A stretch of DNA of 64,000 bases, from NCBI RefSeq assembly GCF_022842375.1, contig NZ_JALHPR010000016.1:38652-102651 (forward strand), given 5' to 3'. Under the pieces are notes generated by a model that saw only the letters and a program-made list of their open reading frames with translations, did not search any database and was not told the origin of the DNA. The position numbers were made by a program, and so were the translations under genes. Positions 35,389 through 43,775 of this stretch are shown one piece after another. Each line of letters starts with the position of its first letter. The first letter of the stretch is position 1. This DNA is from Elioraea sp. (lineage in GTDB: Bacteria > Pseudomonadota > Alphaproteobacteria > Acetobacterales > Acetobacteraceae).

Positions 35389-36636
35389 ATGGCACACGTG
35401 GCCGCGATCGAGACGGGGAAGGCGGCGGCGGCGCTGATGCGGCGGGCGCGGAAGGCGGGCCACGGCCCGAAGATTTCCGCAGCCCTCCTTGTCGCGCCGC
35501 TGCTGCTGTTCGTGCTCATCGCCTTCGCTGCGCCGATCGGGTCCATGCTCATGCGCGGCGTGGCGGACCCCGAGGTCGCGCCCGTGCTGCCGCGCACACT
35601 TGCTGCATTGCAGGGCTGGAACGGTACGGCGCTGCCCGACGAGCCTGCCTTCGCGGCGCTGGTCGAGGACCTCCGCACCGCGCGCGCGGCCGGCACGCTG
35701 CCGTTGGCGGCAGGGCGGCTGAACCACGACACGGCAGGGCTTCGCACCACCCTGGTCGCCTCCGGCCGCAGGCTTGCCGCACCGTTCGAGGGCTCGGCGC
35801 GCGAGGCCGTGCTGCGCGCCGATGCCGCCTGGGGGAATGTCGAGACATGGGGGGCGATCGCGCGCGCGCGTGGTCCCTACACCGATTTCTTCCTCCTCGC
35901 CGCGCTCGACCTCAAGCGTGACGCTGCCGGTACGATCCTTCCCGTCGCCGAGGAACAGGCGGTGTTCCGCATCGTGTTCGTGCGCTCCTTCTGGATCGCG
36001 GGGATGGTGACGGTGATCACGCTGCTGGCCGGCTATCCGCTCGCGGCGCTGATCGCCACCGCGCGGCCCGCCGTCGCCGCTGTGCTGCTGTTCGCCGTAC
36101 TGCTGCCGTTCTGGACGAGCCTTCTGGTGCGCACGGCTTCATGGATGGTGCTGCTCGCGCGCGAAGGGGTGGTGAACCACGCGCTCGTCGCGCTTGGCAT
36201 CTTCGGTGCACCACAGCAACTGCTGTTCAATCGGTTCGCCGTCGTCATCGCCATGGTGCACATCCTGCTGCCCTTCATGGTGCTGCCGCTCTATGCGGTG
36301 ATGCGCCAGATCCCGCCGCTGCATCTCCGCGCCGCGGCGAGTCTCGGCGCGCACCCGGCCGCTGCGTTCCGCCGCGTGTGGCTGCCGCAGACGCTGCCTG
36401 GCATCGGCGCGGGATGCCTCATGGTGTTCATCCAGGCGCTCGGCTTCTACATCACGCCCGCGCTGCTTGGTGGCGGGGCTGACCAGATGCTGCCCTACTT
36501 CATCGGCTTCTATGCGAACCAGACGGTGAACTGGGGGCTTGCCGCGGCATTGTCGCTGATCCTGCTGGCCGCGACCGTGCTCATCGTCGGCCTCTACGGC
36601 AGGCTCGTCGGCTTCTCCGCAGTGCGCACGTCATGA
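35389..36636 (+). CDS. ABC transporter permease (PotB-like), with long periplasmic insertion
   Basis: 415 residues from ATG 35389, longer than usual PotB proteins (~280-300). A first membrane helix ALLVAPLLLFVLIAFAAPIG near 32-51 is followed by ~150 soluble residues before the next helix (SFWIAGMVTVITLLAGYPL near 200), an insertion not present in E. coli PotB. The core then has the EAA-like loop LRAAASLGAHPAAAFRRVWLPQTLPGIG near 315-340. It forms the channel with the next gene's product; its stop overlaps that start (ATGA). No good ribosome binding site is seen. Confidence 0.9.
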   Translation: MAHVAAIETGKAAAALMRRARKAGHGPKISAALLVAPLLLFVLIAFAAPIGSMLMRGVADPEVAPVLPRTLAALQGWNGTALPDEPAFAALVEDLRTARAAGTLPLAAGRLNHDTAGLRTTLVASGRRLAAPFEGSAREAVLRADAAWGNVETWGAIARARGPYTDFFLLAALDLKRDAAGTILPVAEEQAVFRIVFVRSFWIAGMVTVITLLAGYPLAALIATARPAVAAVLLFAVLLPFWTSLLVRTASWMVLLAREGVVNHALVALGIFGAPQQLLFNRFAVVIAMVHILLPFMVLPLYAVMRQIPPLHLRAAASLGAHPAAAFRRVWLPQTLPGIGAGCLMVFIQALGFYITPALLGGGADQMLPYFIGFYANQTVNWGLAAALSLILLAATVLIVGLYGRLVGFSAVRTS

Positions 36637-37439
36637 GCGCGATCAGGCTCGGCTGGTGGGTGGTGTCGCTCGCGGTCGTGGTGTTCCTCGTCGCGCCCCT
36701 CGGCGTGATCATCCCGCTCTCGTTCAGCGAGGGCAGCTTCCTGCATTTCCCGCTGCCCGGCGTCGGCCTGCGCTGGTACCGCGCCCTGTTCGCCTCCGAG
36801 TTCTGGCTCGCCGCACTCTGGAACAGCCTCGGCATCGGGCTCGCGGCGACCGCGCTCGCCACCGCGTTGGGCACACTCGCGGCCATCGGGCTCTGGCGCG
36901 CGGCGATCCCCGGCAGTGCGGCGATCATGGCCATCCTGCTCTCGCCCATGGTGGTTCCCTCGATCATCACGGCCGTCGCGCTCACCTTCGCCTATGCCCC
37001 GCTCGGGCTTGCCAGCACGCATGCGGGCCTCGTCATCGCGCATGCGCTGCTGGCCTCGCCCTTCGTCGTCGTCACCGTGGGGGCCACGCTGTCGCAGTTC
37101 GACCGCACGCTGCTTCGCGCCGCCGCTGCGTGCGGGGCGGGTCCGGTCGCGGCGTTCCTGCGCGTGATGCTGCCGATCATCCTGCCTGGCGTCGTCGCGG
37201 GTGCCGTGTTCGCCTTTGCCACCTCGCTTGACGAAAGCGTCGTCGTGCTGTTCCTCGCAGGTCCGTCCCAGCGTACCCTGCCGCGGCAGATGTTCGCGGG
37301 GTTGAAGGACACGATCGAACTGACCATCCTCGCCGCCGCGACCATGCTGACGCTGCTCTCCCTCGTGCTGATGGTGCTGGTGCGCGTGCTGTCGGCCCGC
37401 ACCGCCCGCGCCCGTGCACCCGTGCCGGAGGCGGCATGA
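36633..37439 (+). CDS. ABC transporter permease (PotC-like)
   Basis: 268 residues, six predicted helices. N-terminal IRLGWWVVSLAVVVFLVAPLG; middle LSPMVVPSIITAVALTFAYAP; EAA loop LRAAAACGAGPVAAFLRVMLPIILPGV near 164-190; then SLDESVVVLFLAGPSQRTLPRQMF, which is typical of PotC/YdcV. It completes the importer with the PotA-, PotD- and PotB-like products. Its stop overlaps the next start (ATGA at 37436), directly joining the importer to the Mla-type genes. Confidence 0.93.
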   Translation: MSAIRLGWWVVSLAVVVFLVAPLGVIIPLSFSEGSFLHFPLPGVGLRWYRALFASEFWLAALWNSLGIGLAATALATALGTLAAIGLWRAAIPGSAAIMAILLSPMVVPSIITAVALTFAYAPLGLASTHAGLVIAHALLASPFVVVTVGATLSQFDRTLLRAAAACGAGPVAAFLRVMLPIILPGVVAGAVFAFATSLDESVVVLFLAGPSQRTLPRQMFAGLKDTIELTILAAATMLTLLSLVLMVLVRVLSARTARARAPVPEAA

Positions 37440-38512
37440 GCGCGCGCAGCCTGCCCTTCTCCGGCCGCCTTGATGCCGCCGCCGCGACCAGGCTCTGGGA
37501 CGCGACGATGCGCAGTGCCGCCGGCCCGGTCTCGCTCGACCTCTCCGCCGTCACCTACTGCGACGGCGCAGGCGCCGCCCTCGTTCTCGCGGCCGAACGG
37601 CGCGCGGCGGCCGCCGGTGGCGGTGCGGTGATCGGCGCGTCGGGCGATGTCGCCGCCGTCATCGCGCTTGCGCGGAAGGGGGCGAAGGCTGCCTCCAACC
37701 CGCCGCCGGTGCCGCCCACCGATTCGGTCCCCGTGGCGGTCGGCCGCGGGGCCTTCGCCACCATCCACGGCATGGGAGACAGCATCGCCTTCCTGGGCGA
37801 GGCCATCTCGGCAGTGACGACATCGGTGCTGCGGCCGTGGACGCTGCGCTGGCCCGACATGATGCGCCACGCCGAGGAGGCGGGAACGCGCGCGCTGCCG
37901 CTCATCGCCATGCTCGGCTTCCTGTTCGGGCTGATCCTCGCGTTCCAGTCGGCGATCCCGATGCGCCAGTACGGGGCGGAGATCTTCGTCGCCAACCTCG
38001 TCGCCGTCTCGGTGTTCCGCGAGCTGGGGCCGCTGCTGTCCGCCGTCATCCTCGCCGGGCGGTCGGGCAGCGCGTTCGCCGCCGAGATCGGCACGATGAA
38101 GGTGAACGAGGAGATCGACGCGCTGACCACGATGGGGCTCGACCCGTTCCGCTTCCTCGTCGTGCCGCGCATGCTCGCTGCCATCGTCATCATGCCGGTG
38201 CTGATCGCGGTGATGAACATCTCGGCCGTGGCCGGCATGTCGACGGTGATGACGTCGCTCGGCTTTTCGCTGATCGCCATCTCCAACCAGGTGGTCGCCT
38301 GGACAACGGCGGGCGACGTCATCGGCGGCCTCGCCAAGGGCCTCGTGTTCGGCGCGGTCGTTGCCGGCATCGGCTGCGCGCGCGGCATGCGCACGGGTGC
38401 GGGCCCGCGCGCGGTTGGCGACAGCGCGACGTCCGCCGTCGTCGGCGGCATTGTCTCGATCGTCGTGCTCGACGGTATCTTCGCGATCCTGTTCTTCCTC
38501 ATGGGCTGGTGA
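37436..38512 (+). CDS. MlaE-type lipid ABC permease fused to an N-terminal STAS domain
   Basis: 358 residues. Residues 1-80 look like a STAS domain of the MlaB type: LPFSGRLDAAAATRLWDAT, VSLDLSAVTYCDGAGAALVLA. The rest is MlaE-like: RHAEEAGTRALPLIAMLGFLFGLILAFQ, VSVFRELGPLLSAVILAGRSGSAFAAEIGTMKVNEEIDALTTMGLDP in successive blocks and C-terminal helices. In E. coli MlaB and MlaE are separate; the fusion is common in alphaproteobacteria. It moves phospholipids across the inner membrane with the MlaF-like ATPase next door. The start overlaps the PotC-like stop. Confidence 0.9.
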   Translation: MSARSLPFSGRLDAAAATRLWDATMRSAAGPVSLDLSAVTYCDGAGAALVLAAERRAAAAGGGAVIGASGDVAAVIALARKGAKAASNPPPVPPTDSVPVAVGRGAFATIHGMGDSIAFLGEAISAVTTSVLRPWTLRWPDMMRHAEEAGTRALPLIAMLGFLFGLILAFQSAIPMRQYGAEIFVANLVAVSVFRELGPLLSAVILAGRSGSAFAAEIGTMKVNEEIDALTTMGLDPFRFLVVPRMLAAIVIMPVLIAVMNISAVAGMSTVMTSLGFSLIAISNQVVAWTTAGDVIGGLAKGLVFGAVVAGIGCARGMRTGAGPRAVGDSATSAVVGGIVSIVVLDGIFAILFFLMGW

Positions 38513-39318
38513 TGGTTCCCGAAATCCCCCCCGCACGCGGCGACCGCATCGGCCCTGGCCCCGATGCACCCCCGATCGTCCAGGGACGGGGGCTGACGAT
38601 GCGGTTCGGCACCAACACGGTGTTCCGCGACGTGACATTCGACGTGCGCCAGGGCGAGGTCTTCGTCATTCTCGGTGGTTCCGGCTGTGGCAAGTCGACG
38701 CTGCTGAAGCTGCTGGTCGGCCTCCGGCGACCGACGGAGGGCGCGATCACAGTGCTCGGCGAGGACCTGATCGGTGCCCGCGGCGCGGCGCGGCGGCGGC
38801 TGCTGCAGCGCTTCGGCGTGATGTTCCAGCTGGGCGCCCTGTTCGGCTCGATGACGCTGCTCGAGAACGTCAGGCTCCCGCTCGAGAGCTTCACCGACCT
38901 GCCGCGCGAGGCGGTGCTCGAGATCGCCCGCGCCAAGCTCGGCATGGTCGGGCTCGGCGATGCCACCCACAAGCTGCCGTCGGAGATCTCGGGCGGCATG
39001 GTCAAGCGCGCGGCGATCGCCCGCGCCATGGCGCTCGACCCGCCGCTGCTGTTCCTCGACGAACCTTCCGCCGGCCTCGACCCGATCACCTCGGCAGGGC
39101 TCGACCAGCTGATCCTGACGCTCGCGCGTGACCTCGGCGTGACCTTCGTGATCGTCACCCACGAGCTCGACTCGATCCTGACGGTTGCGGACCGGATCAT
39201 CATGCTCGACAAGGCGGCACGTGGCATGATCGCCGAGGGCGACCCGAGGGTGCTGAGGGCAACCAGCACGGAGCCCACGGTGCGGGCGTTCTTCAACCGC
39301 ATCGCTGAGGCAGCCTGA
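38512..39318 (+). CDS. MlaF-type ABC ATPase
   Basis: 268 residues from ATG 38512, overlapping the upstream stop by one base (TGATG). Walker A GGSGCGKST (55-63), Q-loop FGVMFQLGALFGSMTLLENV, signature EISGGMVKR, Walker B LLFLDEPSAGLDPITS, switch His in VIVTHELDSI. The LGALFGSMT and SGGMVKR variants are typical of Mkl/MlaF rather than importer ATPases. It powers the STAS-MlaE permease. No MlaC-like periplasmic carrier gene is in the run. Confidence 0.94.
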   Translation: MVPEIPPARGDRIGPGPDAPPIVQGRGLTMRFGTNTVFRDVTFDVRQGEVFVILGGSGCGKSTLLKLLVGLRRPTEGAITVLGEDLIGARGAARRRLLQRFGVMFQLGALFGSMTLLENVRLPLESFTDLPREAVLEIARAKLGMVGLGDATHKLPSEISGGMVKRAAIARAMALDPPLLFLDEPSAGLDPITSAGLDQLILTLARDLGVTFVIVTHELDSILTVADRIIMLDKAARGMIAEGDPRVLRATSTEPTVRAFFNRIAEAA

Positions 39319-39337
39319 GAGGGCGGGGAGGAAGGGC

Positions 39338-40372
39338 GTGGAGTCCAAGGCGATCTATTTCCGCGTCGGGCTGGTCATCCTGTCCGGCCTTGCCATGATC
39401 GCAGCACTCATCGTCTGGGTGGGCGCCGAGGCCTTCCGCAGTGCCGGCCGCCCGTTCGAAACCTATTTCGCCGAGAGCGTGCAGGGGCTGGAGCAGGGCG
39501 CGCAGGTCCGCTTCCGCGGCGTGCCGATCGGCCGTGTCACGCAGATCTCGATGGCGGCGGCAGAGTATGGCAACGACGCCGCGCAGATGAATGTGCTGAC
39601 CAACCCTGCCTTCCGCTTCGTCGTCGTCAGGTTCGAGGTGTTCACCGACCGAATCGCGGCGCGCGAGATGGACGAGCTGAACCAGATGGTGCGTGGCGGC
39701 CTGCGCATCCGTATGTCGAGCCAGGGCATCACCGGTGTCCTCTACCTCGAGGCCGATTTCGTGGACCCCGCCCGCTTCGTGCCGCTGGCCGTGCCGTGGC
39801 AACCGCGTTACACGGTCATCCCCTCGGTGCCGAGCACGCTTTCGCAGTTCCAGACGGCGGCGGAGCGCATCATGACGCGGCTCGAGGGCGCGAACCTGCC
39901 CGGGCTCGTCGAGAACGCCAACACGCTGATCGAGGCGCTGGCGGGCAGCATGACGAGTGGCGATGCCTACCGCCTGCTGGTCGAGGCCGGCGACCTGCTG
40001 GCCCAGCTTCGCACCACCACGGCCACCGTCTCGCCCGAGCTCACCGCCACCGTGGCGGATGCGCGCGGCGCGGTGCAGGCGCTGCGCGAGATCCTCGAGA
40101 GCCGCGAGATGCGCACGATCACGAGCGGGGCCGCGGCGGCGAGCGCGCGCCTGCCGCAGACGGCAGCCTCGATCGACCAGGCGGCGCGCCGGCTCGATGC
40201 CTCGATGGCCGATGCCAATCGCGACCTCGGCCCGCTGCTGCGCGACCTCCGCATCACGGCCGACAATCTCAAGGCGATCACGGAACAGATGCGACAATTC
40301 CCAAGCCAGGTGCTGTTCGGCGCACCGCCGCCGCGCGAGCCCGTTCCCGCCGCGCAGGGAGGCGGACGATGA
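39338..40372 (+). CDS. MCE/MlaD-family lipid-binding protein
   Basis: 344 residues from GTG 39338 with GGGGAGGAAGG upstream. One N-terminal helix YFRVGLVILSGLAMIAALIVWVG anchors it; the MCE domain follows: FETYFAESVQGLEQGAQVRFRGVPIGRVTQI near residues 46-75, later ITGVLYLEADFVDP. The C-terminal half is helical, with runs rich in Ala and Leu (coiled-coil-like) and a Pro/Arg tail. MCE proteins form hexameric rings that bind lipid and contact the ABC permease. It overlaps the next gene (ATGA). Confidence 0.92.
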   Translation: MESKAIYFRVGLVILSGLAMIAALIVWVGAEAFRSAGRPFETYFAESVQGLEQGAQVRFRGVPIGRVTQISMAAAEYGNDAAQMNVLTNPAFRFVVVRFEVFTDRIAAREMDELNQMVRGGLRIRMSSQGITGVLYLEADFVDPARFVPLAVPWQPRYTVIPSVPSTLSQFQTAAERIMTRLEGANLPGLVENANTLIEALAGSMTSGDAYRLLVEAGDLLAQLRTTTATVSPELTATVADARGAVQALREILESREMRTITSGAAAASARLPQTAASIDQAARRLDASMADANRDLGPLLRDLRITADNLKAITEQMRQFPSQVLFGAPPPREPVPAAQGGGR

Positions 40373-40980
40373 CAATGACACCACGGCGCACGCTTCTGCT
40401 CGCGGCACCCGCTCTGCTCGCGGCTTGCGCGAACCCGCTGACGCAGCCTTTCCCCGACAAGAGGCTCTACGTGCTCGATGCGCGCCGGCCGCAGCGGCTG
40501 CCGGCGAACCCGCGCGGCAGGGTGCTCGTGCTGCGCTCCGTTACCCCTGCCTCTGGGGCGGAGCTGCGCGGCATCGTCACCCGCCTGCCGGGTGGGCAGC
40601 AGCGCGCGGATTTCTGGAACGAGTTCTTCGCCGCCCCTGCCTCCCTCGTGCAGGACCAGCTCCGCCAGTGGCTCGCCGACAGCGGGCTGTTCGCGGCCGT
40701 GGTCGACCAGGGCACGCGCACGCGGCCCGACCTCGCGCTCGAAACGGTGCTCGGCGGCCTGTTCGGCGACGCAACGGAAACGCCGGCGGTCGCGCGCGCG
40801 CAGATCCAGTCGCTCGTGCTGGGGCTCGACCGGACACCGCCACGGGTGATCGCGCAGGGGGACCATGACCGGCGCGTGGCCATCGCCTCGCTCGCACCGG
40901 AGGCGATCGTCGCCGGCCTCAACGTCGCGCTCGCCGCCGTGTTCGCCGACATCGAGGCCTCGTTCCGCGGCAGGGTCTAG
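40369..40980 (+). CDS. ABC-type transport auxiliary lipoprotein (PqiC/YmbA-like)
   Basis: 203 residues from ATG 40369. Lipoprotein signal: TLLLAAPALLAACANPLTQ, with lipobox LAAC near residue 20. The rest, RLYVLDARRPQRLPANPRGRVLVLRSVTP and FWNEFFAAPASLVQDQLRQWLADSGLFAAVVDQGTR in two blocks, matches the ABC-transport-auxiliary family that partners MCE proteins such as PqiB. It is probably attached to the inner leaflet of the outer membrane and completes the lipid transport pathway in place of an MlaA/MlaC pair. Confidence 0.85.
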   Translation: MTMTPRRTLLLAAPALLAACANPLTQPFPDKRLYVLDARRPQRLPANPRGRVLVLRSVTPASGAELRGIVTRLPGGQQRADFWNEFFAAPASLVQDQLRQWLADSGLFAAVVDQGTRTRPDLALETVLGGLFGDATETPAVARAQIQSLVLGLDRTPPRVIAQGDHDRRVAIASLAPEAIVAGLNVALAAVFADIEASFRGRV

Positions 40981-41883
40981 GTGGGGCAGGGCGTGGGCGC
41001 CACCTTCATGCGGCTGACGCTGCTCGGCACCGGCTGTCCGCAGGTCGATCCCCTGCGCATGGGCCCGGCGAACCTGGTCCAGGCCGCCGGCCGAGCGCTG
41101 CTGTTCGACTGCGGCTCCGGCGTGACGCAGCGCCTCGTGCAGGCCGGCACGCGGGGGGCGGAGGTCGATGCGCTGTTCCTCACGCACCTGCACAGCGACC
41201 ATGTGGTGGATTTCCACCAGCTGATCGTCTCCTCCTGGCACCAGGGGCGGGAGAAGCCGTGGAAGATATTCGGCCCGCCCGGCACGATCGGCTTCGTCGA
41301 ACGCTCGGCTGCCCTCTGGAAGCCCGAGCTCGATTTCCGCATCGCGCATGAGAAGCGGCCGAACGAGGCAGGGCTTGACGTGCAGGTGACGGAGTATGCC
41401 GATGGCCAGGCCTTCCGCGGTGGTGGTGTCACCGTTACCGCCGTGAAGGTGAACCATGATCCCTTTCCGGAGACGTATGGTTTCGTTATCGAACAGGATC
41501 AGCTCCGCGTCGTGCTGTCCTCCGACACTACGGTGTGGCCACCGCTGATCGCAGCCGCGCGGGGGGCTGACCTTCTGCTGCACGAGGTGTTCATCCGCCG
41601 CGAGATGCGCCCCGACGCCGCTCACCGCCCGCAGGAGACGATCGACGCCGTCGCCGCCTACCACACGCTCTCGACCGAGGTGGGGCGGGTTGCCGCGGAA
41701 GCCGACGTGGCGATGCTCGTGCTGAACCATTTCGTGCCGACGCGCTTCGACGCGCCCGCCCTGGTGGCGGAGGTGCGCGCGCACTGGCCAGGGCCGCTGG
41801 TGCTGGGCGAGGACCTGATGAGCTTCGACATCGCTGCCCGCACGCTCACCCACGCCGGTGCGACGATCGCGTTTGCCCGATAG
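40981..41883 (+). CDS. MBL-fold (RNase Z/arylsulfatase-like) metallo-hydrolase
   Basis: 300 residues from GTG 40981, which directly follows the upstream stop. An internal ATG (MRLTLLGTGC, residue 10) at 41008 is an alternative. Metal ligands: THLHSDHVVDFH near residue 62, VVLSSDTT near 175 and a late His in VLNHFVPTRF. The HxHxDH motif binds two zinc ions. No link to lipid transport is obvious; it may be co-transcribed by proximity. A ribonuclease Z-like or lactonase activity is possible. It converges on the next gene with 3 bp between stops. Confidence 0.85.
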   Translation: MGQGVGATFMRLTLLGTGCPQVDPLRMGPANLVQAAGRALLFDCGSGVTQRLVQAGTRGAEVDALFLTHLHSDHVVDFHQLIVSSWHQGREKPWKIFGPPGTIGFVERSAALWKPELDFRIAHEKRPNEAGLDVQVTEYADGQAFRGGGVTVTAVKVNHDPFPETYGFVIEQDQLRVVLSSDTTVWPPLIAAARGADLLLHEVFIRREMRPDAAHRPQETIDAVAAYHTLSTEVGRVAAEADVAMLVLNHFVPTRFDAPALVAEVRAHWPGPLVLGEDLMSFDIAARTLTHAGATIAFAR

Positions 41884-41886
41884 GGG

Positions 41887-43098
41887 CTACACGAAGACCA
41901 CGTTGAGATCGTCGAGCGTGAGCGCTGCGGAGTAGGTGATGGCGTCGAACACGATGCCCTCGCGGTTGGTCGTGCCCACCAGCAGCGCGGCGGTGCCCGC
42001 CACATCGACGACGCGCGCCGCCGTGCCTGCGGCGAGCCGCACGCTGTCCTGCGCTGGATCATAGCCGAGGATGGCGTCAACGCCCTGGCCGGCGCCGAAC
42101 AGGAACACGTCCTCGCCCGGTCCTGCCTGGTGTGTCTCGCCCGCCCAGGCAGCGCGACGGACGGTTGCCACGGTCATGTCAGTCGTATTCTGGGTGTTGG
42201 TGTCGCGCGTCCAGGCGATCGAGTCGCCCGCCGAATCCGTGCCCTGGAAGGCGAGCGTCGCGGCAGCATCGAGCGGAACCCAGATGAACGCTGCGCTGTC
42301 GCCGGCCACCGTGGCACTGCCCGGCAGCAGCGCACCACCAGCGAAACGAATTTGGACCGTCACGGCCGCATCGTTGGCGTTGTCGATGCGGTAGAGATGC
42401 CCGTCGCGCACGCCGTCGCCGTCGAGGTCGGCCCATGCGATCGACACCTGGCGGGTCTGCCCATCCGCCGGCAGCGCTGCCGTCGTTGCTGCAATGAACT
42501 GGACCGTTCCCGGATCGTCGCCGACCGCATCGGTCACCCAGTCTGGCGCGATGCGCCGTGTGATGGTGAGTGTCGCGATCACGCCGGCGGCACTCGCGCC
42601 GTTGTGGATGGTGGGTGGCGGCGGCGGTTCGCCAGGCAAGGCTTGCGGTTCAGGGGGAGCGTCGACCGGCACGAATGGCGCGAAGGGGATGTTCGCGAGG
42701 TCCTGCTCGCGCGGCGAGACGAGGTCGGTGACGCGGCCCGGCGTGCCGCCCGCTGCATCCTCGCCGGCAGCAGGCTCGCCCGGGGCTGCCTCGGAGTTTC
42801 GCGCGCCTGCGGGCGCCGGCGGTGGTGCCGGTGGCGGGTCTTGCGCCGCCGCTGGTGCCCAGTTCGGCTGTGCGGCGGCAGGAACGAAATTGTCGGTCTC
42901 GCCCGCCTCCCACACGGCGGCGAGCCAGCCGTGGTCCGGTGTTGCCTGAGGCGCGTTCATGGCGGCCTCCGGCTCGGCCGCGTGTGCTGGTTCTCCCGCC
43001 GTCGCGATCGCGGCGGCAAGGGCGATGAGGGGAGCGGTGCGCAGCCTCCGGCTCGCGCCGCCCCGGCCCGCCTTCTGCGGGTGGGATGCGTTCTGCAT
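41887..43098 (-). CDS. secreted protein of unknown function with Ca-binding-like motif
   Basis: 403 residues, no family recognised. N-terminus: basic stretch, then APLIALAAAIATAGEPAHA as a signal. Residues ~65-160 are rich in Pro, Ala and Glu (low complexity). The middle has IAWADLDGDGVRDGHLYRI, a DxDGDG loop resembling calcium-binding repeats. The end has GPGEDVFLFGAGQGVDAILGYDPAQDSVRL split over short blocks, similar to RTX/hemolysin-type modules, though with one copy only. Position: downstream of aroA-cmk on the same strand, where many alphaproteobacteria carry rpsA. Function unknown; surface or secreted protein likely. Confidence 0.6.
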   Translation of the reverse strand: MQNASHPQKAGRGGASRRLRTAPLIALAAAIATAGEPAHAAEPEAAMNAPQATPDHGWLAAVWEAGETDNFVPAAAQPNWAPAAAQDPPPAPPPAPAGARNSEAAPGEPAAGEDAAGGTPGRVTDLVSPREQDLANIPFAPFVPVDAPPEPQALPGEPPPPPTIHNGASAAGVIATLTITRRIAPDWVTDAVGDDPGTVQFIAATTAALPADGQTRQVSIAWADLDGDGVRDGHLYRIDNANDAAVTVQIRFAGGALLPGSATVAGDSAAFIWVPLDAAATLAFQGTDSAGDSIAWTRDTNTQNTTDMTVATVRRAAWAGETHQAGPGEDVFLFGAGQGVDAILGYDPAQDSVRLAAGTAARVVDVAGTAALLVGTTNREGIVFDAITYSAALTLDDLNVVFV

Positions 43099-43133
43099 GC
43101 CCCGATCATCAGGGCCGAGATGTCACCAAACCG

Positions 43134-43775
43134 TTAAGGGACGCTCTCTCCCAACCGGTCGCGCACGATCGCCATCGCCTCAGCGAAGGCGGCGTCTGCG
43201 TCGAGCATGGTGGTATCGATCGTCACGGCATCCTCGGCCGGGCGAAGCGGGGCAACGGGGCGATTGGCGTCCTGCGCATCACGATCACGGATCTCGGCAA
43301 GAACCTGGTCCGGGTCAGCCTGGATGCCGCGCGCGCGAAGTTCGAGGAAGCGCCGCCGCGCCCGCTCCTCGGCCGAGGCGGTGACGAACAGCTTCACCTG
43401 GGCCTCGGGGAAGATCACCGTGCCGATGTCGCGCCCGTCGAGCACCGCACCGCGCTCCGCCCCGAAGCGGCGCTGGAAGGCGATGAGCGCCGCGCGCACC
43501 GCCGGGATGGCAGCGACGGCGGAGGCGGCGAAATCCGCCTGCGGGCCGCGGAGGTCGGTGCGCGCGAGATCGTCGGCGCCCAGCGCCTCGGCTTCGGCGG
43601 CTGCGACGACGGCATCGCGAGGGTCGGCGTCATGGTCAAGCACGCGGCGGCCGACGGCGCGGTAGAGCAGCCCGGTGTCGAGATAGGGAAGCCCGAGTGC
43701 TGCGGCGAGCCGTTTCGCGAGCGTTCCTTTCCCCGCCGCGGCAGGGCCATCGATTGCGACGACGTATCCGCTCAT
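43134..43775 (-). CDS. cmk: cytidylate kinase
   Basis: 213 residues. P-loop: [20 protein letters not shown] near residue 5; [38 protein letters not shown] near 120; late [19 protein letters not shown] and [15 protein letters not shown]. It phosphorylates CMP and dCMP. Its start overlaps the stop of aroA by 4 bp (43772-43775); the aroA-cmk order is standard for alphaproteobacteria. Confidence 0.97.
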   Translation of the reverse strand: MSGYVVAIDGPAAAGKGTLAKRLAAALGLPYLDTGLLYRAVGRRVLDHDADPRDAVVAAAEAEALGADDLARTDLRGPQADFAASAVAAIPAVRAALIAFQRRFGAERGAVLDGRDIGTVIFPEAQVKLFVTASAEERARRRFLELRARGIQADPDQVLAEIRDRDAQDANRPVAPLRPAEDAVTIDTTMLDADAAFAEAMAIVRDRLGESVP

